The notes beneath the pieces are model-generated. The model did not search any database. It worked only from the letters and a program-made list of their open reading frames with translations, and was not told where the DNA came from. A stretch of DNA of 64,000 bases from Skeletonema marinoi (taxonomy: Eukaryota; Bacillariophyta; Thalassiosirophyceae; Thalassiosirales; Thalassiosiraceae): the NCBI GenBank assembly GCA_030544225.1, contig CM060488.1, positions 186,001 through 250,000 of the forward strand. Reading direction: 5' to 3'. The translations under genes and the position numbers were made by a program. Positions 10,183-21,502 of the stretch are shown one piece after another; position 1 is the stretch's first letter, and every line of letters starts with the position of its first letter.

Positions 10183-10747
10183 TATAGAGTGAAGACGACA
10201 TCGTGCTATATCCTACAGCTTTCGGAAGTGGCGGCGGCAGTGATCAATGATCTGGCACGGACGGATGGCCGGCACGAAGTAATAGGATGGGCAGGTGATG
10301 ACTCCAAATCGCCAAAATATGCCACTCCAAGAAACGAGAAGAAACGTCCTCAGTCAGACCGCAAATCCGGACGAAACATGGCAGCCGACAGTATCCCTTA
10401 GACTGTAAGAGGTAACTTGAGTGCTTCTACCGCTCTCTATTCGAATCTATTGCCATCTAAACAACAACAATCAAGGCGGGTGCAATGTTGTGAGCAACGT
10501 GTGAAATGTTGTGAGCAACGTGAGAAACGTAGTGAGGGGCGGGCGAAACGTAGTGAGAAGGCGGGTGAAACGTAGTGAGAAGGCGGGTGAAACGTAGTGA
10601 GCAGGCGGGCGAAATGTAGTGAGCAGGCGGGGTGAAACGTTGTGATCGAGCCAAGACCAAATCGCCCGCGGGTGGTTTTAATGAGAATCAAAAAAGGGGG
10701 CTACAAAAATCCTCCCCCCTAAATATGCCCCCTATCCATAATCCTCC
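10019..10747 (-). repeat. Right terminal inverted repeat of the transposon
   Basis: Reverse complement of 7636-8363. It contains the start of the minus-strand transposase frame (ATG near 10182, acidic EEEDEDEDD tract), so the transposase 5' end is part of the terminal repeat. Confidence 0.9.
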
Positions 10748-10772
10748 CTGACCTAACAAACTTGTCGGATTT

Positions 10773-11294
10773 GCACTGGATTGCTACTGGCGGGAAAAAA
10801 TCGTTGCCTGGAAAAAATTGTTGCCTGGGAAAAACGCTAACAACCTACACACAAAATGGAATGTAACATGTAGAAGCCCCTATTGGAGCCTCTAGCCCAA
10901 CTCAAACACTAACAACCGCCCATATCTTGATCATATAGGCTATTAGCTTTCGATAGAGCTGCCGGGGGCCGTCATCGGTACGATATTGGCGCTGCTGCTG
11001 CTGCTTCGGGGAGCATATTTCCGATGCGTCATTCTTAGATAGAGCGTTTTGTGCTCGGTAAGGTGGCTTATTTTCGTCGATAGATGCTCTATCTCGACGA
11101 ATTATAGCTTCTTTGGCATCGAATAACATATATAGGTTGTTTGGTATTCAATATTTAGGCGCCTCTATGTATTTTTGTCCATCATGATGGCCAAATTTAT
11201 GATTATTTTGATGTAGTTAGTGTTTTGTGTGTGAAAAATGGAAATTGTTGCCTGGATCCAGGCAACAATTTCTTCCCGCCAGTAGATTGCACTC
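10773..11294. mobile_element. Small inverted-repeat (MITE-like) element
   Basis: The segment CTACTGGCGGGAAAAAATCG (followed by TTGCCTGG) at 10785-10811 recurs inverted at 11258-11285, with 1-2 mismatches. The two arms enclose about 450 bp with no convincing gene, and the right arm adjoins a perfect palindrome. Ends and target-site duplication are not clear, so the boundaries are approximate. It starts about 25 bp after the end of the large transposon. Confidence 0.6.
11241..11272. repeat. Perfect 32-bp palindrome
   Basis: GAAATTGTTGCCTGGA is followed directly by its exact reverse complement, with a GGATCC centre. Flanking GTGAAAAATGG (11231) and CCATTTTTCAC (11297) extend the dyad after an offset of about 24 nt. 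Part of the small inverted-repeat element. Confidence 0.9.
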
Positions 11295-11606
11295 ATCCAT
11301 TTTTCACTTCCACGCTCCACAAAATCCCAATTACGGCGGTGTCCCAGTTTAAATGTGGCGTAAAGCATGTTACAAAAAAGTCACAACATTGTTACAGGGG
11401 AGCGTAACTTTTGCGAGGGCGTAAGGAGGGGAGGCCAGGGGGCAGCCCGTTCCGCCCCAAACCAAGATTCAGATCCGCAGCCAAGTGCAGAAGCAAAAAA
11501 TGCCCAATGCCAAGCACGCTCTTCACCGCACATTATTTACTCCAAATATCTTGGTGATCTGCAACTAATACTCTCGTGTAGCTCTCAGCTCCAATAAACT
11601 CTCAAG
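11295..11606. other. Upstream region of the PHO88-like gene
   Basis: 312 bp between the inverted-repeat element and the PHO88-like start. It must include the promoter and 5' leader. No motif stands out that I could support. Confidence 0.4.
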
Positions 11607-12775
11607 ATGGCGTTCAATAAGATGTTCGTGATGCTGCCAGTGATGATGGCAGCAAGGAAGCTCGACGGAGAAGATCCCAACATTGTCTTCCTCTTGCGTT
11701 GCTGCTATGGTGCGGTTCAGGCTTGCGCCCTGTTGCTCATCTTGTTCATCAACATGAAGGCCAATGCTGCTGCAGCTGACAAGGCAAACAATGTCAAGAT
11801 TTACGTTGCCCCTCCTCCCCAGGTAAGTTGAATATTGATGTCGTCGAAATGAAACTGAAACTTATTTTACGTTCGCCTTTGAATAAAATCATTTTTCATT
11901 CTGACCTGCACATCTACAATCCTCCCCATTTATAGCCATTCGCCGATCCCAATGCCAAAACGTCTTACCAAGAAAAACTTCTCAGTGAGCACATTCTTAG
12001 CGTAGCACGCGGAATGATCTCCTCCACCGTTATGGGCATCTGTATGACTGTAGGTTTGCATTATTATAAGGGAATGATTGTTGGTTTGGCTATTCAAAGT
12101 ATCATGACTCCTTTCAACTTGGCTGAAAATGCATTGGTCAGCGCTTTGATCTTCAAAGGTGGATTATCTGACATCAAACAAAAGCGTGTATTTGGCGAGA
12201 AGACTAGGGATGAACTTGGCGCTACTGACGAGGTGACAGATGCTCAAGGCAATCCCATTGTTCTCTCCAAAGCAGCAAACAAAAAAATTAAAGCAGCAGG
12301 CGGAAAGAAGTCATTTGAGGATCTCCTTCTCGATACTTGGGATCTTGGAGCTGAGGCTGATATCAAGCCGCTTATGGCTGCACTCAACAAAAAGAACATT
12401 AATTACGCCACGGAAGAAAGTGCATGGACTCCGATTATGATCATGAGTGGATTGGGTGCCAAAGGCGTAGTGGCCGCTATGAAAGAGATGAAGAAGTTGG
12501 GGGCGAATCCTTCCCAAACCGATCAGGAGGGATGGAACGCACTTCATTGGTCTGCTTACCACGGCAGTGCCGACGCAGCCAAGTGTCTCATGGCGAAGGA
12601 TGGCTTTGACGGAATAGTATTGGGACTTCATGAAGCTGCAGACAAGGAGGGGAAATCACCACTTGTCCACGCGAAAGATGAAGGAAATGATGATGTCGCT
12701 AAAGTTATTGAAGAGGCCGTGGCTAGTTCGTCAGGTGAATCTGGTGCTGATGAGGGACTCAGGAAGAGAAAATAA
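11607..12775 (+). CDS. PHO88: PHO88/SND3-like ER membrane protein fused to ankyrin repeats
   Basis: Exons 11607-11822 and 11936-12775 join in phase 0 across a 113-nt intron, giving 351 aa. Residues 1-165 match the Pho88/SND3 family: MMAARKLDGEDPNIVFLLR near the N-terminus, two or three hydrophobic segments, and a loop GLSDIKQKRVFGEKTRDEL like the fungal FGKPATGDL region. In yeast this protein serves SRP-independent targeting to the ER and affects phosphate transport. Unlike the fungal protein (about 190 aa) there is a C-terminal extension with ankyrin-type repeats (ATEESAWTPIMIMSGLG, EGWNALHWSAYHGSADAAKC, EGKSPLVHAKDEGNDDVAKV), presumably cytosolic and for protein binding. Ends with a basic RKRK. 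Confidence 0.85.
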
Positions 12776-12856
12776 GTGGAGATTGGGGGATATCCTACTC
12801 CACTGCATTCGATGATTCTGCATTATAATTATTTTAACATTGCTTGTGGGTATTTA

Positions 12857-15259
12857 TCAGGACTTCGTTTGCTGCTGGCAGGAACTTCCTATCCAGAGTG
12901 CCTCACAATTTCTGCAACTTGACATGTACTGCTCCCATTCCTCTTCTTGGCAAGCCGACCAAATGCAGGTAGCTTTTGGGTTTGTAGCGGCCTTGCGTTG
13001 ACGAGTTAAGGCATTTGCCTTTAAATAGTTGCGTTGAAAAATGACAAGTATGGGTGTATTCGTTGAAACGTTGGTTACCAATGAATCGATAATTTCATCT
13101 TGTTTCTTCAGTTCATTCTTAAACCCTTCACGGCTGCCTTCACAAATCAACTTTGCCCACAACATACCTGCTCTCGAGGGCTTTTTAGATGCTAGCCAAG
13201 AAGGCACAGCCATTGACATGCTTGATAAGATTGACTCACACGATAACAAATGCTGGGATCCATTCCCGACTGATCGGCCTGTCAACCAATCATTGGGACC
13301 AATGCAAACAGATGACCTCTCGTTTCTCTCAGCAAAACTTGATTCGCTGCTATTACCATCACTTGTGTGATCTCCTCCTTTAGCTTTCTGAAATACGTCA
13401 AGCACATTCTGATGCTTTACAGATTCTTTAAGCCGAAAAGATGAGCCATGCTTTGCACGGCGCAATGCTAGAATGAGGCTAGCTTCCGCATCCTCTCTAC
13501 TGCAGTGACCAGATGAACCGCAACCATTCTGAATTTGCCTTTGCAATAGAACGTTGGAGAGGTGCTTAAGACTATATTTTCTTCCGTTATCTCCTCTAAA
13601 AACAACAGAGGTGTCAACTATATTGTTGTGGACAAGCCGTAGTGCTCTGAGATCATTCTCGGCCGAGTGCCCAATGATCACATCCTCCTCGTGAATCAAA
13701 GACAAAAGGAGTAGCTGAATACTTTCTATCCGTGTCTTCACATCTAGAAGCATTTTTGCTGTGACCCCAGAATAGTCTGTGCAGATATCTATAATTAGTA
13801 ACGAACAAGAATATCATTAACACGCAAAATTGATCATAGGATTTACTCACGTGTCAAATAATCTATAACATCACGACGAGGCTTCACCAGCTCGTCTGTA
13901 TCAATCAAAACAATGCGTGAGCACAAATTAAATGGAACAGAAAGAGCAAATAAGCAACATGTACTCACCAAGCACAAGGATGCTTTTCTCCTCGTCCCCC
14001 TCGTTCCCATTTCCTTCAATTGCCTCAACATATTCAATGACAGACACACGTACAAGCTCCATTTTTGCCTTGGTTTGAACCATTTCACAGTCGATGGCAA
14101 AGATTTTAGGCCTCCTAGGTGATGCGTCTACATTTCGAGAGAAAGTTTTGACATAATGCTCACACTCAGTATGATCAACCACATCTTCGTCGTCGTCTCC
14201 AAATGAAACTTCGACTGAAACTGTCTTGATCAAATCAAGGGCAACAACTGTACTCATTTCGTCTACATCACTCTTGCTGTAAGCGCTAATTTTGTTCTCT
14301 ACTGATTCTTTGTTATCATCGGTTGAACTCTCTTCTTGAACTGAAACGAACGGATACCCTTCAGAACGCATCTGCTTTGGAGTCAATCTCAAATCATATA
14401 TTGCATCAATCACATCAACAGATTGTGTCTTTGTGTCATTTTCACTTGATGCAACTGGAGGAGGAAGAAACATCAGCACATCTGATAGGCATCGCGGATG
14501 CTTATTTCCTTGAAACAATTTGACTTTGCACGCAGTAATGCTTCGTTGGACTTTTGAGTCGCTATTATTTGTATCATCATTCGTGTTGCCAAAGAGAGTT
14601 GTCCATGGTGTTTTTTTGCCATCTGTCACATCTTTTACCCGTTCTGACGGCATCAAAGGGCATGGTGATCCTGGATCACAATCTTCGATGCATATTTCAA
14701 TAACAGCGAGTCCACCCATACCACTCAGATTACGAATAGTTGACCATGATGGTAGTGTAGGTGCATTGATGAGAGATGATTGGCGCATAGGTTCTTTTCC
14801 TGAAGCTCCAATAAGTTTCCTCTTCTTTTTCTTTTGTATACCATCGCCAGCCCCATCCGAAGAAGATTGTCGAAAAAGGAAGTTCATGATGATATCTCTG
14901 TGATCAGAACCTTCAGTGGCCTGCCAATTTTTCAAGTTAGTGAAATCTTGTGATGGCTCTTTCGAAAGAATTACAGCCGGTCCCGGCAGCGAGCCCATCA
15001 TGGGATCATCAGATACATCAGGATTGTCTTGATGACTAGTCTTCCACTCAGAATGCAACTCTAGCATCTCATTCCACTCTTTTCGAGATGTGATGCCCTT
15101 CGATTGAGTGGTTGCACGTCGCCACAATTTCTTTAGTCTGCCGTTTGCTGCCTTTCTCTTTTTGTGCTTTTTCTTTTGCATAGGCGGGCCACCGAGCAGC
15201 ACTTGTGTTGCTGCTGCAGATTCTTCAACTCTGCAGGGGCTTTGAACTTGTTCCGTCAT
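12857..15259 (-). CDS. REX1/REXO1-type RNA exonuclease (DEDDh)
   Basis: Three exons: 13969-15259, 13851-13895 and 12857-13776, giving 751 aa with frame kept across both introns. Joined, the second exon reads VLDELVKPRRDVIDYLT and runs into YSGVT, exactly the order of the Rex1 family. Catalytic DEDDh residues are visible: FAIDCEMV (D, E), GHSAENDLRAL (D) and HCSREDAEA (H, D). The family trims 3' ends of 5S rRNA, tRNA and snRNA in the nucleus. The N-terminal half is low-complexity with a strong basic tract (KKKHKKRKAANGRLKKLWRR, residues about 29-48) suited to nucleolar import. The C-terminal 150 residues after the nuclease domain are not recognised. Confidence 0.88.
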
Positions 15260-15742
15260 GTTACTTTTATGGAAGTGGCATCAGTCGAAGGTCGAAGGCT
15301 GGTCGAAGGTGTACCAGTGTAAATGTAAATAGTAGTTGATGGTAAATACATGCCGTGGTTTGTTTTAGTGGTGTTGGGGTGGTTATGGTGGCTTCGCGTA
15401 CAACAAATCGTCGACAGCGACACACTACCATGCTACTACGTTTCTGTCTTTCGCCAGCATTTGACTCATATTAGCCAAAAATGGTTCGATTTAGGATAAC
15501 ATCTATATGTACTTTAAACTACTTTCTGTCACGTGTCACAGTGTCTTGAAGGACATTTTAATTACCGTTCGGTTTCCAGGAGCAAGAAGCACAGGCAAGA
15601 AGCACGAGGCAAGAAGCACAACTGCAAGATGAAGAAAGCCGGAAGCTATCGTTATCATGGGAAGTCATAAGTCACTACTTGCTAAATAAGTAATGCACGG
15701 CTGCAACAGCGCCGCCTCTCACTTAGTGGAACCATCAACAAG
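15260..15742. other. Divergent promoter region between exonuclease and cyclase
   Basis: 483 bp between two head-to-head genes. Short direct repeats GGTCGAAGG (15288 and 15302 region) and AAGAAGCAC (three copies near 15584-15620) are present. No further coding frame or RNA gene is supported. Confidence 0.5.
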
Positions 15743-18700
15743 ATGACAGAAGAACAGCAGGAGGATAACATAATAAATGAGCCATCGGCCCCAGCACCCA
15801 TTAGCGTAGGGGATAAAAGGCGCAATCATGACGACGACGGCGGTAGTTGTAGCTCTAATCATTCAGATTCCGTTGCATCGAGTTTAATGAGCAGCCTATC
15901 AGGAAATAATAATGATTCCCTACAACCCCCAATACACTTCATAAACTCGTCGCCAACGAAAGTCGGCGCATCTGTGGAATTTGAAGATGACAAAGCGAAC
16001 ATGATCGCAAAGTTGATGAAAAGTCACGGTCAAGTTGTGACTCTTTCCTTGGTGGAGAGGTCCAGCTTAATCAAGAGCATCATTAGATTGAGCCAGCATG
16101 TTCCTGGTTGTGTTATTCGTTCTTTGTTGGATGACATCAGCCGGGATAGGAAGGAGAAGAAAGAGAGAGTCGATCGACGTAGACGGAGAGGGAACGCCCA
16201 TCACAAAAAAACCTGGAAATCGAGGCGGAGGTCGTCCGATTCATGTGAAACTTGTGAGGAAGAAAAAGTATACGATGGTGACCAACTCTCATCACATGAA
16301 AGCAGAATGTCTCCTGGTCAACGTTCAATTGCGCAACTTGTTGGAAAAAGCACAAAATCTTTACCATTATCTCGGAGGCGGCAGAGTGCCCTTCTCTTTG
16401 TTGACATATCTGGATTTACGAAACTATCAACTATGCTTGATGTGGAGAGTTTCTCAAATTGCATCAATACATACTTTCAAGAAGTGATTAATCAGGTAGC
16501 ATCCTATGGAGGCGATATTCTGAAGTTTGCTGGTGATGCCATCTTTTGTGAATGGAGAGTATCAAGCCGTGAGTCATTTCAAACCTTGGAGCAATGTGTG
16601 TTGCAAGCGGCAACGTGTGCTGCGGATATAGTATCATTGTGCTCTGATTACACTCCAGCTCCCTCAAGGAGAATGTCAAAACGGAGATCGTCTACTCTTA
16701 GTTCCTCATTTAGATCATTGATAACGCATGCATCCGTTACATCTGACTCGTCTAGGAGAGAAATTGCACTCAACGTCAAATGCGGGCTAGGCGTAGGTCA
16801 CATGGCAGGTGTGCACGTGGGGGATAACATGTCTAGACGGGAGTTCTTGATGCTGGGAGACCCGATTGACCAGGTAGCTGCCGCAGAGGCTGCTGCCCGT
16901 CATGGAGAAGTATTTGCGTCACCAGAAGCTATCGCTTACTTAGCGAAAATGGGATCCGTACGAGGGGATTGGAAAGCTAATGTAAATGATGGACTCCCGA
17001 CGCGATTGGCAGTCCGTGGTGAGAGATTCTTTTATCCAAAGGAAGAATACACTCCGTGTCGTGGTATTGGCTTGCCTTGTGAGGGTGAAAAATTACTACG
17101 GCACTTTGATGACTTTGACTCTTCAGAGCTCAACTGGTTGAAACGAATGATATCGCTGTATGTGCACCCGGTTGTTGTCAGCGAGGAACATGAGAGCTCC
17201 TCTCACGTGAAGCACGAGACGGACTATGATAGAAATGTAGCTACAGCTGAGTTAAGGAATGTGTACACATGTTTCATCTCGCCCAAGATTGACTACAACT
17301 TGACTGGAGACGAGGAGAAAGATCAAAAACTGTTTCATCGATTGAATGATATCATGACCATAACAACAAGACATCTTGACAGAGCTCAGGGTCACCTGAG
17401 GCAATTCATTCTTGATGACAAGGGCGTTGTTCTCATCTTTACATTTGGCCTGAGAGGAAGTACATTCCCAAATATGATTGCGCAACGAGCCATCCCTCTT
17501 ACATTTACCATTGTTCAGTCTCTTCAAGATGAGCTTGGCATTAAGGTCGCAGTTGGAGCAACGTTTGAAAAGGCGTACTGCGGTGTCGTCGGTGGTGTGA
17601 ATAGGCACGAATTTGCTGTTTTAGGCCCGGCAGTCAACCTCGCAGCGAGGTTGATGTCACCAAAGCACAACTCTGATGTCATATTGGTTGATAAGAATGT
17701 GCGTCTGCTGACAAGTCAAATATTTTTCAGGCCGTTACCAGCCGTGAAAGCGAAGGGATATGCTGATCCAGTACCAATATTTCAACCCATGAAAACAACC
17801 TCGGACCAGCAAGGTAGCAAATGGGGACATACAAAGAAAAAATTCGTGGGACGAGCAAGTGAAATCAAACAAAGCATGCACGTGGCAAAGGAAATGGCGT
17901 TGAATAGTATAACCTCAAAGTTTCTGTTCGTTTCGGCACCTTCAGGGACAGGCAAGAGTTCATTGATGGTGCAAGCTACAGAGACTGTCAGAGCCATGGT
18001 GAAGAAAATGAAGAAACGCGTGATTGTTACGCGATACATCAGCAATGAGGGCGACTCTAGAATACCGTTCAGCTTATTCCGATCTATCTTCAAGGATCTT
18101 CTCCTCCAAATAAAACATGATGACGAAGGCTCTATGGCTTCTTCAAAGGGATCACGGCCATCGTCTCGGCGTGGATCCTCAGGACCTGTCGATTTCGAAA
18201 TCGATAAGGAATGGGACAGCTTGTCGCTACAGTCACATTCCACAAAGAGTAGCATTATGAGCACCGACGCCACGAGATTTCGATTCATATGTGAAGAGCT
18301 CAATGCCCCACCTGAATTTGCTGAGGTGGTGGGGAAAAGGTTATTAGGATTGAAGAGCACGGCTGCACCTTCGACTGCAAGCAAACCACCGGACCTTGAT
18401 AAGATCGTCAATTTTATAGCTGACGCATTTATTCGTTGCACTAAGAACGCGCATCTCGTGCTATTGGCTCTTGATGATGTTCATTGGATGGATGAAATGT
18501 CGTGGAAAGTTGTCCAAGCAATCTTCGAGCGAAGTGAAAACGTCTTAACATTTTGTGGATCACGGCCGCCGTCAACGAATCATTTAGCAGTTGATGAAAA
18601 GTTCTGGTCCGAGCTGCATGGTGCATACAAAGAAGAGGGTCGATACATGGAAATTAATCTTGGCCTTTTTTCTGAAATTGATGCGCAAGAAATGATTGCA

Positions 18701-20748
18701 TACCATCTTGATATCAGTGTGGACAAGATTGATGGTAGCTTTTTGCGCAATGTGTTCACATCTTCAGGTGGAATGCCTCATTATTTGAGTTACGTTCTGG
18801 AGACTATCAAGAGGAATGATCTCACTGTCGAGCTTGACAATGGTTTACTCGGACTGAAAAGTTCGGAGAGCGCCGAGAGCAAGCTGGGGTTCAAGTCAGT
18901 GAATGATTTGCTTCTGTACCGTTTAGATGCCCTCGACTCATCAGTGCGGACAACATTGTATCTTGCTGCAGTGCTGGGTACCGAGTTTGACCTTTTGGAT
19001 GCAGCGCTCACGTATGAGGAGATGTTTGACGTCATCGACTCAGACAGGTTTCAATCAGCCATGGAGCTATGTGCACATTTTGATGTGGCAGAGAAGGAAG
19101 GAATATTGGAGCAGGTGGTTTCTTCTACAGAACATGAGCAAGATGAGTTTGGGGATCCTGCCGATGAAGAAGGTAATCTTTGCGCTGGCCTCGAAGACGT
19201 GTTCATATCTCCATCAGGCCGCAAGTCGCATCCGCTCTATTCTGACAATCGACGATATCGATTCACTCATGACTCGTGGAAGACTAGTATCCTCAGTGTC
19301 ATGCTCGACGGTAGGAAAGAGGAAATGCATGAGCAAATTGCAACGGTATTGGAGAGAGAAATTGTCGAAGAGACCGAGAGCAAAGACGACTTAGAGCTGC
19401 AAATACACGTATTCAAGCACTGGAACTTGAGTGGCAATTTTACCAAGGCTGCAGAACTTGCGCTTATGATTGGTGGCCAGCTTATGATTCTAGGTCTGAA
19501 CTCGCAGGCTATTTTACTTTATGATGATGTGCTGAATGCATTAGAGCAAATTTCTCCTTTTGATTCAGCTAAGAAACTTGGAGGAATACGCTCATCGATC
19601 ATTGATACATTTGATACCAATCATCTTGAGCTTTTAATAAAGGTGTATATTTCGAAAGGGAAAGCTTGTTGCAACATGGGAGTAGGAGAAGGTGCTCGAG
19701 ATGCCTACCAAAGTGCGCTTGATGTGAGTAATTGAAGTCATTTGCAGTTCCGTATATCGCCACCAACATTCTGCATTCTGCTTACCCTGTTTTTGTTTAG
19801 ATTCTTGATTATGCACCATGTGCGTCCGACAAAGAGTTCGACAGAAGCATTTCTTTCCCAATCTTTAGCGGGCTGTTTGTAGTTCTGAAAATGGGGATTA
19901 TTGACAAGGAAGAATCCTGCAGCTTCGAGAAAGACATATGTAAACGTTTTGTAGAACAAGCACGCCTCAACAACGACCCTGTGCACTATGGTCGTGCGCT
20001 TGCAATGCAAGGAGAAACTTTAGCTCGCCTAGGAAATTTCGAAGAAGCACTGGAGACTCTCGAAGTAATCAAGACGATTTACGACATCGATACACAGCAT
20101 GTAGCTATATGCAAAGCGTATGGAAGTGATAGGGTAGGCCAGGCATTTGCACATAGCGTGAATTGGAACCAGGCACTTGGGAGGACTGACGCAGCTCTTG
20201 AAACTTGCATGTACATAATTGAAGAAATTGTACCAAAGAGCGACCCTAGAAATGTTCACAACACTATGTGCTTGCTCTATTCTGTGATAATTGCAATGAA
20301 AGATAACGAGCTTGCACTGGAGGTCCGGGATGTCGTTCTCAGAAGAGTTGTGGCTCCTTTTGATGAACACTTTGGTTCTGGTGGGGGTACCCCTACGAAA
20401 GAATTGTGGGGCCCTATATTAATGCTTCTCGACTTGCAGGGGAACACAGGCAAAGAAGTGAAGCGCATTGATGAATACCTTGAATGGGTACTAGAGGAGA
20501 AAAATATGGTCATCAAGCCGGCAATTCTTGAAAGCGCATTTGGTGCCTTTGGTGTCACACCTACGGCTATTCTCGGTGAGATTTGCTTCAACTTGGCTAG
20601 AAGACGTGAATGTGGCGAGTACAAAGACACACTCTACTCAATGTCAGTAGATTTCATGGAAAAGGCAGTATCAAACTCGGAACAAATCCCCTTCGCAAAC
20701 ATGTACGCAAAGAGGAAGCTCCGAGAAATCAAGGATCTTCATAACTAA
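15743..20748 (+). CDS. Soluble adenylyl cyclase-like protein, complete copy (C1-C2-NTPase-TPR)
   Basis: Exons 15743-19723 and 19801-20748 join in phase 0, giving 1642 aa. C1 begins near residue 215 with FVDISGF and ILKFAGDA (two metal-binding Asp); C2 lies near 500-660 with GVVGGVNRHEFAVLGP and NLAARLM; Walker A SGTGKSS near 735; Walker B LLALDDVHW near 905; the C-terminal third is helical and TPR-like. This is the architecture of ADCY10, whose product cAMP is made in cytosol or nucleus and raised by bicarbonate or Ca2+. The Lys of the ADCY10 bicarbonate pocket (ILKFAGD) is kept, but the Arg of human DDVRLA aligns with Ala here (DQVAAAEAA). RRxS motifs occur (RRMS, RRSS, RRGS). Inverted paralogue of 1-3241; a phosphodiesterase lies 3 kb downstream. 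Confidence 0.9.
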
Positions 20749-21502
20749 TTTTGATAACATACTTTCATAAAAAATTGACCAGATATGCTAAGGACGCTAG
20801 GAGAGCGGAGGAAAGTAGGAAAGCTTTTTCTAGTATATGACAAGAGGAAGTAGGAATTGAACCCCGGTTCCCGTGTCCATTTGCAATACTTCTCTAGTTG
20901 TTTGGATACCGTACGACAGACGTTGCGATAAACCTTCCTAAGTAAGTTTCTTCGGAAGAAGAAAAAGACATTACCTTCCTTAGACAGTCAGACTGATCGT
21001 TGTCACCTCACACTACCTTCCTTAGACAGTCAGAGATTTCGCTCTCTATGTAGGTAATAATTCTGCCGGCAATGGTCAGCACAAGTTCAAGTTGCAACCA
21101 CCTCAGAGGCAAAGGTCGGTCACTGACCGACTTTCCAAGTACCAAGCAGACTTGAAACATGACTTGAGAGTAATTGATCTAATCTGACTAACTTAGTGTA
21201 TATGTATACATCCTGAGGCATTTCTTGTGAACTTCCACTTTACCTATTAAAGAAGTGGGGTTCCTTGAAGGCAGACGGAAGTATGTAAGAGGACACGTCG
21301 GCTCCGGCAGTTTGATTTGAAGCATACTACAGATACAGATTAAATCATCAGAGGCTAATACTTACGGCGCCGCCCTTTATTACCTCAGCATAGGTGAAAT
21401 TGGTGTCAATACGGAAGCGGTGCTCTAACTTTCAGCCTCAAGCCAAACTGCTTTCGGGCGTAATAACAACAGCGACAAATACTAACAACGACAAAGTTGA
21501 AT
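20749..21502. other. Intergenic region with short direct repeats
   Basis: 754 bp. TACCTTCCTTAGACAGTCAG occurs twice, at 20972 and 21014, 42 bp apart. A tRNA-like GGTTCAATTCC on the minus strand near 20850 has no matching arms. Nothing else recognised. Confidence 0.5.

Larger units (their letters stand above)
7636..10747. mobile_element. DNA transposon with 728-bp terminal inverted repeats, deleted transposase and captured gene fragment
   Basis: The 3112-bp element is bounded by long inverted arms, 7636-8363 and 10019-10747, beginning GGAGGATTATGGATAG. By eye the arms differ at only about two places (one inserted C in the tandem-repeat tract, one C/T change), so insertion or arm homogenisation is recent. 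The unique centre carries a plus-strand fragment of a BspA-like leucine-rich-repeat gene and, on the minus strand, two pieces of a DDE transposase without the middle. It is therefore non-autonomous. Superfamily is uncertain; the transposase pieces resemble the PIF/Harbinger-like (DDE_Tnp_4) group. No clear target-site duplication is seen: left flank ends GTGACACT, right flank starts CTGACCTA. Confidence 0.85.

Noticed and set aside
17782-18441. 219-aa minus-strand ORF, also found on the plus strand at 261-920
   Set aside because: Both lie antisense to the conserved cyclase ATPase region; their likeness only mirrors the paralogy of the cyclases.
20835-20900. GGTTCAATTCC on the minus strand, like a tRNA T-arm
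   Set aside because: The T-stem pairs poorly and no D-arm or anticodon arm is found at the right distance.
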